This document shows, one piece after another, positions 10,041-19,946 of a stretch of DNA of 64,000 bases. Position numbers and translations under genes: made by a program. How positions within the stretch are numbered: position 1 is the stretch's first letter; the number at the start of each line of letters is the position of its first letter. Source of the DNA: Rhynchopus sp. YZ270_cl-10 (lineage: Eukaryota > Euglenozoa > Diplonemea > Diplonemida > Diplonemidae); NCBI GenBank assembly GCA_964035575.1, contig OZ037856.1, positions 434,001 through 498,000 of the forward strand. Direction: 5' to 3'. The notes below the pieces were generated by a model, which searched no databases, was not told the origin of the DNA, and saw only the letters and a program-made list of their open reading frames with translations.

Positions 10041-11000
10041 GGGGTGGCATCAAAACAAAAAACGCGGACAATGTCCGCGTTTTTGGGGGGGGAGGGGGGG
10101 GGTCTGAAATTCCAGAAAACGCGGACATTTTGGGGTTTTTTTTTCCTGGAAATTTTTTTCTTTGCCGGGGTTGTACACGATTTTGACCAAAATTTATAAA
10201 AACTCGTCCATTTCGGCAAATTGACCCCACCACAGAACCGGCGGATTCAGGAAATGCAAATGCCGGTGTTTTCGGGCAAAATAAAAAATACAAGATGCCC
10301 GCGTTTTTTTTTGCAAAATGTACACGCATGGGGGGCCCTAAAACCCCTGCTACCACGTGTTTCTACAGGCAAACACTTGGACCCATTGACCTTACACGAC
10401 GGGTTTTGACCAAAATCAAGAACTTGCCCATTTTGGCAAATTGACCCCACCACAGAAAGGACGGATTCCGGAAATGCAAATGCCGGTGTTTTTGCGCATT
10501 TTCATGGTTTCAGCATCAGAGAGAGAAAATCTGCGTTGTGGGATTTACCTTGGCCCCTTTACCTTACACTCATTTTGACCAAAACCAAGAACTTGGCCAT
10601 TTCGGCAAATTGACCCCACCACAGCGCGGACAGATTCCGGAAATGCCAATTGCGGCATGTTTTGGGGCTGAAAAATTTTCACCAGAAAATTTTTTTCAGC
10701 AGCATTTTTTGGCCGAAAATGGGCCCCACGTATTAGTGACCGGGCTCATATTTTCAAAAATTTAAGTGGTCAAAAAATTGTCCAATTTTCGAGATTGACC
10801 CCACCACTTTCTGGACGGATTCCGGAAATGCCAAAAAACTGTGTTTTGGGTCACGAATTTGCACCCCGTCACCCAAAAACCAGCAAAAAATAGGGGGGAA
10901 AAAAACCAAAAATGTCCGCGTTTTGGGGGGGGGAGGGGGGGGGTCTGAAATTCCCCAAAAACGCGGACATTGTCCGCGTTTTTTGTTTTGATGCCACCCC
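10041..11000. mobile_element. TIR element, 960 bp, with 48-bp identical ends
   Basis: Positions 10041-10088 and the reverse complement of 10953-11000 are identical over 48 nt, starting GGGGTGGCATCAAAAC. Each end contains the palindrome ACGCGGACAATGTCCGCGT. GTA flanks both sides (10038-10040, 11001-11003), so the target duplication may be 3 bp. The body has no ORF of note. It holds four spaced copies of a motif AATTGACCCCACCAC followed by GGATTC.GGAAATGC, also found at about 58655-58735 in another element. Confidence 0.85.
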
Positions 11001-11172
11001 GTAGAGACTCTCGTGTTTAGCCTTTTCAAAAAAATAGTTACTTTGCAAGGCCCCAACAGTATTTCGTTCTCACCCCAAGCATACGTTTTCGACAAATCAA
11101 ACAAAACAAAAAAAAACCCCCCTCCCCCGATGAAAAGAAAAAAAAAACATCCCCAAATGTTGTTTTATGAAC

Positions 11173-13063
11173 TCAGTGGTGAGGCCTGCGCTTCATCTCC
11201 GCCAAAAAGTCCTGCAATACGTTACGTGGGCTGTGCTGCTGCTCACTCCCGTTCTGAATCCCGTACGGCGCTGGAAACCCGAAGCTACGGGACAATGCCT
11301 CATGTGCGATTGCCCTACTCCTCGTCAGCCACTTTCTCACCTGAGCCACAATGACGTCTCTTTTCATGCTGAAGTGTGTCTCAATGACGTCCTTGAAGAC
11401 GGGTTCGTGTTGCTGTAGTTGTTCAAGCATGCCAACCTGTGGGGGTGTAAACCGTTGTAAGAGAACAGGGGGGGAAAACATCGAAGAATGAACAGCGGAA
11501 CATACCTTCACAGTGTACAGCCGTATGTACTCGTTGTACGCAGCAGTCCTCGCAGGAGGCTCGTTCTCAAACCCAGGCTCGTTATGCAACGGCTCTGCAA
11601 CCATGATCAGCGCCTGGATGGAGAGCAGCACCTGCAGCAGGGTTGACTTCCCGGGCACCCACCCAGGACCGGACCACGTGCCCAGCAGAGAGAGACAGAC
11701 CTTCCCGTTTGCGTAGAGGTTCGGGTTCATGCGGATGGTGCCGCCCGACGTGTCGACAAGACGCACCTGTGGCGGCACGTCTGGGTACGTCGGGGGGAGG
11801 TAGATGTCAAACACAAAGCATCCGTTCTCGTAGGGTGTTCCTGCAGGGCCAATGATGAGGGCCTTCAGGGCTTCGTTGCGCTCCTCGTCCACACGCAGGA
11901 AGATCCCCGACTCCCAGGTCACCGGCAGGTTTGTGGCCATGGTGGAGAGCTCGCGCATCAGCTTGAGTTTGGTCTTTGATTTTGTTTCTCCGATCTCTTT
12001 GCTGAAGGTGTGCCGGTACCTTGACCCACCGGCGTAGTAGAACTGGGCATGCGGGACAACGGCAAGCTTCATGTCGCCCATGACAGTGCTGTAGTGCTGT
12101 TTGTGGTCCTCTTTGGTCCCGACACCTGCCACGTTGGTGCCTATGTTCCTCCGTATGACGTCGACTGTGTCGCGTATCGTCATCGCCAAGCCTTGCGCAG
12201 CAACATCGTCTTCATCATCTCCAGCGTCGCCTGCCTTCATCAGCGTGCGTGCCACCTCCGCCTGCTTCGCCATGTTGTCGAGCAGCGACACAGCAGAGGG
12301 GCTCCCTGCCTGCATCAGCGCACACAACTCGCCACTGCACGACGCAAGCTTCAGCAACTCGAAGACGTTGTGGTACAGCGCACACCTCCGCGACATGTCT
12401 GTCATCGAGTCGTTCCGCAGCAGCGCACAAAGCGGCTTCATGAAGGCCCCCGTTGCTGCTGCTGTGAAGTCGGGGTACAGGGGGAGGATGATTCGCAGCT
12501 CTCTTCTCGGGTACTCTTTGAGGAGGGTGGTCACCTGGGCGATGCTTGCTGCCACGTTCTCATCGTGCGACTCACTTGATTCAGGAAGTGACGTCTCAGG
12601 CTCGTTCTGTGGTTCGTAACGAAGTGGCAGAGACTTCTTCTTCTTTAGTACAAACTTCGACCCGCCTTGTGTCATGGAAAGTGGTGTGTGTGATGTGGGA
12701 GAGGACACTGTGGCGGCCTCAACGGCGTCTTGCAGGGAGCGCAGTGCAGCTGCGAACGGGGTGTGGCGCAGGACCTCGATAACGTTCATCCGAGAGCCCT
12801 CCAGCTCCTGTTGGTGTGTGGCAAATGTGGTTGTGCGGAATGGGAGGCATACCGTAACAAATGTGGTCAGTTCGTTTACATTAAGAAATTCGTATGCTTG
12901 TATTTCATCTCTCGCAAAGTCGACGGGGGTTAGGTCTCGATTTACTATCTGTGCATTTCAAACGTAGCGCAACAGTCGTGGGTGCTCTTCTGATACCTTA
13001 TCCAGTACGGCCTCGGTCGCGTTCTCCACGTACTCTTGGCGATCTTCGTCATGCACTGCGGCG
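11173..13063 (-). CDS. BIRC6-type ubiquitin-conjugating (E2) protein, copy A
   Basis: Exons 13063-12997, 12948-12853, 12807-11506 and 11436-11173 (TGA stop). Introns are 48, 45 and 69 nt with GTAT donors and ACAG acceptors. The UBC fold matches the C-terminal E2 of BIRC6/UBE2O-like enzymes: KELSTMATNLP-like lead, GPAGTPYENGCFVFDIYLP, then MNPNLYANGKVCLSLLGTW with the catalytic Cys, and MVAEPLHNEPGFE. MNPN stands where most E2s have HPN. BIRC6 also has NPN there. An upstream helical domain contains LRNDSMTDMSRRCALYH. The first exon has no ATG: the frame runs up to an acceptor (AAACAG, 13064) preceded by an in-frame TAA. By phase and splice signals it joins the WG-repeat gene upstream (donor at 13201), giving a possible 1954-aa fusion. 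Copy B is at 17746-19710. Confidence 0.8.
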
Positions 13064-13068
13064 CTGTT

Positions 13069-16000
13069 TTATGCGGAAGTGTCGACACTGCTAGAGGCCT
13101 CAGGCGTGGTGCCGTCGCACTCTAACATGCTGTCTCTGATGCTCAAACCATCTTTAATAAGATCAATCACATCATCAACATCACCACAGAAATCTTCATA
13201 CGTATCTTTTGCGTCGACAGGTCTTGTCTCAAGTACATCTGCCTGCGCGTGGCCGTCCCTCGGGGACGAAGCCTTGCTCGTCTTCGGCTGCGTCTCGTCA
13301 CCCCAAGTGTCGCTGTGCAACGGATCTTCCAAGGAAGGCATTTGTGGATCCCAACCATCGTTCCGTGGTGGCTCTGCTGCCTGAGAGACATGAACATCCA
13401 GTTCGTGTGAATCTTCGGGAGGAGGTGTGTCCCAGTGTACAGAACCATCGTCGTCTCCTTGGTTGCCCTGTGTGGGTTCTTCTGTCTGGGGTCCGCAGCC
13501 AACAGGAGCGTAGTCATGCGATGCATCCTCGGTTGGCACCTCTCCCCAAGCGTTGTTTGCTTCCGAATGTTTCTGTGTGGATTCTGCTGCCTGGGATCCG
13601 TAGCCACTGAGAGCTCCTTCTTCATGTGTGTCATCTGTCGGTGGTTTCTTCCATTCTTGTGCAGAAGACTCACCCCAAGTGTTTTCCGCAGGTTGATTCT
13701 GTACGGACTCTGCTGCCTGGGATCCGTAACCACTGAGAGCTCCTTCTTCGTGTGTATCATCTGTGGGTGGTTTGTCCCATTCTTGTGCAGAAGCCTCACC
13801 CCAAGTGTTTTCTTCTGGTTGATTCTGTACGGACTCTGCTGCTTGGGACCCGTAGCCAACTGGAGCACTCTGCTCAGTGGGTGCATCACCCCAAGTGTTG
13901 TTGTCTTCAGGTTGTGCTGCCTGGGATCCATAACCACTGAGAGCTCCTTCTTCATGTGTGTCATCTGTCGGTGGTTTCTTCCATTCTTGTGCAGAAGACT
14001 CACCCCAAGCGTTTTCCGCAGGTTGATTCTGTACGGACTCTGCTGCCTGGGATCCGTAGCCAACGGGAGCACTCTGATCGTTGGATGCATCACCCCAAGC
14101 GTTTTCTTCAGGTTCTGCTGCCTGGGATCCGTAGCCAACTGGAGCACTCTGCTCAGTGGATGCATTACCCCAAGTGTTGTTGTCTTCAGGTTGTGCTGCC
14201 TGGGATCCATAACCACTGAGAGCTCCTTCTTCATGTGTGTCATCTGTCGGTGGTTTGTCCCATTCTTGTGCAGAAGACTCAACCCAAGTGTTGTCTCCTT
14301 CTGGTTGTTTCTGTGTCGGTTCTGCTGCTTGGGACCCGTAGCCAACGGGAGCACTCTGTTCGGTGGATGCATCACCCCAAGCATTGTTTCCTTCAGGTTG
14401 TGCCTGAGATCCGTAGCCACTGAGGACACCCTGTTGGGATGCATCCTCGGTTGGCACCTCTCCCCAAGCGTTGTTTGCTTCCGAATGTTTCTGCGTGGAT
14501 TCTGCTGCCTGGGATCCGTAGCCACTGAGAGCTCCTTCTTCGTGTGCATCATCTGTGGGTGATTTGTCCCATTCTTGTGCAGAAGACTCAACCCAAGTGT
14601 TTTCTTCTGGTTGATTCTGTACGGACTCCGCTGCCTGAGACCCGTAGCCAACGGGAGCACTCTGCTCAGTGGGTGCATCACCCCAAGCGTTGTTTTCTTC
14701 AGGTTGTGCTGCTTGGGATCCGTAGCCACTGGGAGCTCCTTCTTCATGTGTGTCATCTGTCGGTGGTTTCTTCCATTCTTGTGCAGAAGACTCACCCCAA
14801 GCGTTGTCTCCTTCTGGTGTCGGTTCTGCTGCCTGGGATCCATAACCAACTGGAGCACTCTGTTCGTTGGACGCATCACCCCAAGCGTTTTCTTCTGGTT
14901 GATTCTGTACGGACTCCGCTGCCTGGGATCCGTAGCCAACGGGAGCACTCTGATCGTTGGATGTATCACCCCAAGCGTCTTCTTCTGGTTGTTTATGTGG
15001 AGACTCTGCCTGCGAGGCATGCACTGCCGGAGTCTCCTCCCATTCTGCATTGGGCCAGGTCTCGTCAAGCTCCTCTCGAGACGCAGAGGGCGGCATCGTC
15101 TGTTCATCCACGTATTCAGCTGGGCTGCTGGAAGCTTGCTCGCGGGGTGCATCTTCCTTTGGCGCGTCCCAACCGACCTCGCCTGCAGAGGGGTGCACCT
15201 TCTGTGCCCATTCGTTCAGGCGTTCGTAACCATCAGGGGCCTGTACACTGGACATGCTAGATGCGGTTGCCGGCTCACCCCATGGATCGTGCACAGGCTG
15301 TGCAGGCTTTGTACTGTTCCCCCAGCCATCGTCGTCGCCCCAGCCCTGCTGGCTCCCCTTCCCGGTGCTTCCTGCCCACGATTTGTTTCCTTTCCCATAA
15401 TTCCCAGACGTGCTGCCACTCGACGAGTTGCCACGCTTTGTACCCTTCCTACGCTCCACCTCCTCCCTGCTGAAGCTGTACGTATCCGGCACACACTGCG
15501 CATCCTCCTCAGTGCTCTGTGGGGGGACCATCACAAAGAAATGCCTCTGTCTTCCCTTCGTGCTGTCGCCTTTGCTCTCTCCGCTGTACCAGCCGAAGGT
15601 GCGCCTGGGGCCGTCGCCTTTGTATCCATCGCTGTCGCCTTTGGAACTACCACCCTTGGAACTGCCTCCTTTGCCGTCGCCTTTGTACCCACTGTAGCTG
15701 TCGCCTTTGGAGCCATCGCCCTTGGAGTCTCCTTTGCCACCGAAGCTTCCTTTAGAGCTGTCACCCTTGGAACCATCGCCCTTGTAGCTCTCGCCCTTGT
15801 TGCCACCGAAGCTTCCCTTGGAACTGTCACCCTTGGAACTGTCGCCTTTGTATCCATCAAAGCTGTTGCCTTTGGAACTACCACCCTTGAAGCTGTCGCC
15901 TTTGTACCCACTGTAGCTGTCGCCTTTGGAACCATCGCCCTTGGAGTCTCCTTTGCCACTGAAGCTTCCCTTGGAGCTGTCGCCCTTGAAGCTATCTCCT

Positions 16001-17337
16001 TTAGAGCTGTCGCCTTTGTATCCGCCGTAGCTTCCTTTTGAACTGTCACCCTTAGAGCTGTCTCCCTTGTTGCCACCGAAGCTTCCCTTGGAGCTGTCGC
16101 CTTTGCCGTCTCCTTTAGAGCTGTCTCCTTTGGACCCACCATAGCTTCCTTTTGAGCTGTCACCTTTGAACTCACCAAAGCTGCCTTTAGAACCATCGCC
16201 TTTTAAGCTGTCACCCTTGGAACCACCGAAGCTTCCTTTAGAGCTGTCACCCTTGAAACCATCGCCCTTGTAGCTGTCGCCCTTGTTGCCACCGAAGCTG
16301 CTTTTGGAACTGTCACCCTTGGAACTGTCGCCTTTGTATCCATCAAAGCTGTCGCCTTTGGAACTACCACCCTTGAAGCTGTCACCTTTGCCGTCACCCT
16401 TTGAGCTGTCGCCTTTGTACCCACTGTAGCTGTCGCCTTTGGAACCATCGCCCTTGGAGTCTCCTTTGCCACTGAAGCTTCCCTTGGAGCTGTCGCCTTT
16501 GCCGTCTCCTTTAGAGCTGTCTCCTTTGGACCCACTGTAGCTTCCTTTTGAGCTGTCACCTTTGAACTCACCAAAGCTGCCTTTAGAACCATCGCCTTTT
16601 AAGCTGTCACCCTTGGAACCACCGAAGCTTCCTTTAGAGCTGTCACCCTTGAAACCATCGCCCTTGTAGCTGTCGCCCTTGAAACCATCGCCCTTGTAGC
16701 TGTCGCCCTTGTTGCCACCGAAGCTGCCTTTGGAACTGTCACCCTTGGAACTGTCGCCTTTGTATCCATCAAAGCTGTCACCTTTGGAACTACCACCCTT
16801 GAAGCTGTCACCTTTGCCGTCACCCTTTGAGCTGTCGCCTTTGTACCCACTGTAGCTGTCGCCTTTGGAACCATCGCCCTTGGAGTCTCCTTTGCCACCG
16901 AAGCTTCCCTTGGAGCTGTCGCCTTTGCTGTCGCCCTTGTATCCAGTATAGCTTCCTTTGGAGCTGTCGCCTTTGAAAGCACTGTCACCTTTGTAGGCAG
17001 AGCTGCCTTTGGTGCTTCCCTTGGAGCTGTTGCCGTTTGGGCTGCTCGGGCCATCACCTTTGTGCCCTCCGAAGCTGCCGTTGGAACTTGCACCACCGCC
17101 ACCTGCTGAGCTTGCTGTTGCCGTGGACTTGCCACTGTGCCCCTTCATCCCTGAGTCACCTTTGCCGTCTGACTGGGTCCGTCCTCCTGTGTACCCTTTC
17201 TGACCATCTTTGCCTTTATCCGCAGTGTCCAAGGTGCTGCCCCAGGGGTCCCTGTCACTCACACCTCCATCATATCTGTCCTTGCTCCCTTTGCCATCAC
17301 CTTTGCCTGTTCCATAACTTGGCTGGCCCCACTCCAT
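13069..17337 (-). CDS. Giant low-complexity protein with KGDS and WG repeats
   Basis: The ATG at 17337 (MEWGQPSYGTGKGDGKGSKD) is chosen because the upstream sequence looks like a polypyrimidine tract ending in ACAG. Read to the TAA at 13069 it is 1422 aa. Residues about 150-600 are tandem KGDSSKGSFGG/YKGDS-type repeats (Gly, Ser, Lys, Asp only), surely disordered. After a Trp/Gly-rich linker comes a second array of 30-45-residue units: NAWGDAS.EQSAPVGYGSQAA alternating with NTWGESSAQEWKKPPTDD. I count about 18 WG dipeptides plus EWKK/EWDK Trp sites. WG-rich disordered arrays are the signature of Argonaute-hook proteins (for example plant Pol V and SPT5-like tails); that role is inference here. 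A GTATGAAG donor at 13201 and an ACAG acceptor at 13064 would splice out the TAA and join this ORF in phase to the E2 gene downstream. Confidence 0.75.
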   Translation of the reverse strand: MEWGQPSYGTGKGDGKGSKDRYDGGVSDRDPWGSTLDTADKGKDGQKGYTGGRTQSDGKGDSGMKGHSGKSTATASSAGGGGASSNGSFGGHKGDGPSSPNGNSSKGSTKGSSAYKGDSAFKGDSSKGSYTGYKGDSKGDSSKGSFGGKGDSKGDGSKGDSYSGYKGDSSKGDGKGDSFKGGSSKGDSFDGYKGDSSKGDSSKGSFGGNKGDSYKGDGFKGDSYKGDGFKGDSSKGSFGGSKGDSLKGDGSKGSFGEFKGDSSKGSYSGSKGDSSKGDGKGDSSKGSFSGKGDSKGDGSKGDSYSGYKGDSSKGDGKGDSFKGGSSKGDSFDGYKGDSSKGDSSKSSFGGNKGDSYKGDGFKGDSSKGSFGGSKGDSLKGDGSKGSFGEFKGDSSKGSYGGSKGDSSKGDGKGDSSKGSFGGNKGDSSKGDSSKGSYGGYKGDSSKGDSFKGDSSKGSFSGKGDSKGDGSKGDSYSGYKGDSFKGGSSKGNSFDGYKGDSSKGDSSKGSFGGNKGESYKGDGSKGDSSKGSFGGKGDSKGDGSKGDSYSGYKGDGKGGSSKGGSSKGDSDGYKGDGPRRTFGWYSGESKGDSTKGRQRHFFVMVPPQSTEEDAQCVPDTYSFSREEVERRKGTKRGNSSSGSTSGNYGKGNKSWAGSTGKGSQQGWGDDDGWGNSTKPAQPVHDPWGEPATASSMSSVQAPDGYERLNEWAQKVHPSAGEVGWDAPKEDAPREQASSSPAEYVDEQTMPPSASREELDETWPNAEWEETPAVHASQAESPHKQPEEDAWGDTSNDQSAPVGYGSQAAESVQNQPEENAWGDASNEQSAPVGYGSQAAEPTPEGDNAWGESSAQEWKKPPTDDTHEEGAPSGYGSQAAQPEENNAWGDAPTEQSAPVGYGSQAAESVQNQPEENTWVESSAQEWDKSPTDDAHEEGALSGYGSQAAESTQKHSEANNAWGEVPTEDASQQGVLSGYGSQAQPEGNNAWGDASTEQSAPVGYGSQAAEPTQKQPEGDNTWVESSAQEWDKPPTDDTHEEGALSGYGSQAAQPEDNNTWGNASTEQSAPVGYGSQAAEPEENAWGDASNDQSAPVGYGSQAAESVQNQPAENAWGESSAQEWKKPPTDDTHEEGALSGYGSQAAQPEDNNTWGDAPTEQSAPVGYGSQAAESVQNQPEENTWGEASAQEWDKPPTDDTHEEGALSGYGSQAAESVQNQPAENTWGESSAQEWKKPPTDDTHEEGALSGYGSQAAESTQKHSEANNAWGEVPTEDASHDYAPVGCGPQTEEPTQGNQGDDDGSVHWDTPPPEDSHELDVHVSQAAEPPRNDGWDPQMPSLEDPLHSDTWGDETQPKTSKASSPRDGHAQADVLETRPVDAKDTYEDFCGDVDDVIDLIKDGLSIRDSMLECDGTTPEASSSVDTSA
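13500..15010 (-). repeat. Coding tandem repeat: WG / YGSQAA array
   Basis: About 14 units, read on the minus strand, in two alternating types. The shared core is TGGGGTGA followed by a GGATCC-containing GYGSQAA segment. Units are near-identical at the DNA level, so the array has been homogenised recently. Confidence 0.8.
15610..16990 (-). repeat. Coding tandem repeat: KGDS/KGS array with longer duplications
   Basis: Short units encoding KGDSSKGSFGG, YKGDS and GFKGDS are nested in larger duplicated blocks. The stretches around 16200-16590 and 16599-16950 are close copies of each other, and 15610-15960 is related. Unequal exchange is the likely cause, and length is probably variable between alleles. 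Confidence 0.75.
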
Positions 17338-17745
17338 GTGTTCTCTGTAGGTGTGTTGTGCAAAGAGAGAGAGGGGGTAATAAAAGCTGAACAAAACCGC
17401 CACTGTTGTCCTCATTAATCTACTGCCGTGTCCTTTTTTCATTGACCGCAGCCATTTAGGAAGCCATGCACGGAAAGGCTGGACTGCAAAAAGAATTAAA
17501 AAATTGACAACGGGGGAGGAGGAGGACTAATGAGAATACTTATGAGGCAAGCAGGGCTAATACATTCCATTTTTTCACAGTACAAATCGTTCTGGACCTT
17601 GCAGAAGACAGAGGCCCCCGAGAATACACCGTCTCGGTGCCGCAAAAAAACGCGCTCGTGAGACAGCACATTTTCCTTTGGATGTTTGAAACCGCTTGCA
17701 AGTTTGAGACGCCAATGCATGGGTTGTGTGGTTCTATCTAATCAC

Positions 17746-19710
17746 TCAAAGCGGAACAAGCTCTTTGAGAACCGCTTGCAAGACATGGTCTGGTGTCTTC
17801 GGGTTCCCCGCACCCCGCCCCATGCCGTAGTTTTCAGGGGGAAAGCCAAAGTTGCCGCAAGGCTTAATCGGAACCTTGCTACGCTTCATCCAGTCCTTGA
17901 CCTGCGCCGTGATGATAGCCTTCTTCATGCGGAAGTGTGTCTTAACAACATCCTCAAAAGCACTGCCCTTCTTCTGCATCTGCTCCAGCATGCCCACCTT
18001 CACAGTGTACAGCCGTATGTACTCGTTGTACGCAGCAGTCCTCGCAGGAGGCTCGTTCTCAAACCCAGGCTCGTTGTGCAACGGCTCTGCAACCATGATC
18101 AGCGCCTGGATGGAGAGCAGCACCTGCAGCAGGGTTGACTTCCCGGGCACCCACCCAGGACCGGACCACGTGCCCAGCAGCGAGAGGCAGACCTTCCCGT
18201 TTGCGTAGAGGTTCGGGTTCATGCGGATGGTGCCGCCCGACGTGTCGACAAGACGCACCTGTGGCGGCACGTCTGGGTACGTCGGGGGGAGGTAGATGTC
18301 AAACACAAAGCATCCGTTCTCGTAGGGTGTTCCTGCAGGGCCGATGATGAGGGCCTTCAGGGCTTCGTTGCGCTCTTCGTCCACACGCAGGAAGATCCCC
18401 GACTCCCAGGTCACCGGCAGGTTTGTGGCCATGGTGGAGAGTTCTTTCATGCGGCGCATCATTGTGGTTGAAGAGGAGCCGTGTGCACGCAGGTTCTCTG
18501 CGTAGGTGTGTGAGTTGTTTGCGACGGCGACCATCTGCAGGCGCAGCTTTGTCAACGTCTCGATGTAGTCCGTCATGGCACGGCTGTCACCCTGCTGCTG
18601 CTCCTGCGGCTCCTTGTCTTCCAGCGGCGTGACGATGTTCTCTGCGACGTGGAGGCGCACTGCCTCAACCGTGTCGCGTATCGTCATCGCCATGCCCTGT
18701 GCCGCAAGCGTGTCCTCGTCCTCCCCCTCATGCTCGTCCCTACCCGCACTCTCAAGGATCTTCAACGTGCCATTCACAAAGATCTCCGCCTGCTTCGCCA
18801 TGTTGTCGAGCAGCGACACAGCAGAGGGGCTCCCTGCCTGCATCAGCGCACACAGCTCGCCACTGCACGACGCAAGCTTCAGCAACTCAAAGACGCTGTG
18901 GTACAGCGCACACCTCCGCGACATGTCTGTCATCGAGTCGTTCCGCAGCAGCGCACAAAGCGGCTTCATGAAAGCGCCCGTTGCTGCTGCTGTGAAGTCG
19001 GGGTACAGGGGGAGGATGACCTGCCCTGTGGACCCCCTTGGCATATCCCGCAACACACTGGTGCATGCTGCAATCGCCGTTGTCAGACGCGTGTCGGCAC
19101 TGCTCTCCTTCGCCTCGCACGCAGCCGGGGCAGGCGTCTTGCTTTTCCCCTTCCCCTTTCCCTTCGCCCTGCCACGTTGTGCCGGCTTGCTCACTGCAGC
19201 TGCACTGACAATCAACTCATCCACCTCGCGAAGTGCAGAGCACAGCGGCGAATGCCCGATCAATGCTGCAACCTTCTTCTCCGGGAGGCTCGTAATTTTC
19301 TGTAAAGTGCAAAAAGTACAGAGACAGAGACGTGCGAAGAACATACATTGGAAATTTCCGAAAGAGACAAAAAGGGGAGAACATTGCGTGCCCATATGAT
19401 CCCGCTGTCGTGGTCGAGAAGGGGCTCGGGGTCTTGCCGTGATGCCTGAGGGGAAAGGGGTTTTAAAATGTTGGGGGAAATTGATTCGCCCTCAGGCTGG
19501 TTTAGGTTTGAAGAATTTAACGCTGCAGAACGGCACTGAGGGAGAGTAGAATAATGGTGCGCCAACCCATACCTTATCCATGACCCGCATGACCAAGCCG
19601 CAGTCCCCTTCATCTTCATCGTCGTCGTCGTCAATGCACACAACGTCCTCTACCTTTTGTCGCTTCTGCGGAGGTTCTGGTGTGGCAGCCTTCCTCTTCT
19701 TAGGTGCCAT
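17746..19710 (-). CDS. BIRC6-type ubiquitin-conjugating (E2) protein, copy B, 596 aa
   Basis: Exons 19710-19573, 19445-19347 and 19299-17746; donors GTATGGGTT and GTATGTTCT, acceptors CCCTCAG and TTTACAG, all phase 0; TGA stop. Exon 1 begins MAPKKRKAATPEPPQKRQK, a classical nuclear localisation signal, then VEDVVCIDDDDDEDE, a textbook SUMO-interacting motif. A Lys/Gly-rich linker (RGRAKGKGKGKSK) and a helical domain (LRNDSMTDMSRRCALYH) precede the UBC domain with catalytic Cys in NGKVCLSLLGTW. This E2 should act in the nucleus, perhaps on SUMOylated substrates; that is inference. Two blocks are almost identical in DNA to copy A (17998-18440 with 11506-11952; 18788-19019 with 12260-12491), while the DNA between them is unalignable. 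Copy B lacks the 69-nt intron that copy A has after TVK. Confidence 0.88.
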
Positions 19711-19946
19711 GGTGTGTGTTGTGTAAGGCGTACGTCTAGTGGTGGCTGTGGCATATGGCATGTGGTGTGCGATAAATACCGTACTCACAATAGAAAAAGA
19801 GCGTGTTAAAAACGCATCTCAATCGAGCTCATGCAAAGGGTGGGAGCATGGGTGTTCCGTACCGGGATAGAACAGATTCGAAGGGGAACCCAAAGCATGC
19901 CTCTTCGCTTGACCACTTTATCGAGGCGCCATGAAGAATAGTAGAG

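Noticed and set aside
12958-13071. Reassigned stop codons (TAA or TGA as sense)
   Set aside because: In-frame TAA and TGA near copy A are explained by introns with proper borders, and TGA, TAA and TAG all end other genes normally.
13079-17390. Long plus-strand open frames opposite the WG and KGDS repeats
   Set aside because: They are shadows of the repetitive minus-strand coding sequence (poly-CLGS, poly-VAF patterns).
17338-17442. Signal-peptide-like start (MRTTVAVLFSFYYPLSLFA) for the WG-repeat protein
   Set aside because: The stretch looks like a polypyrimidine tract with an ACAG acceptor just before the chosen ATG. I kept the shorter start, but RNA data could reverse this.
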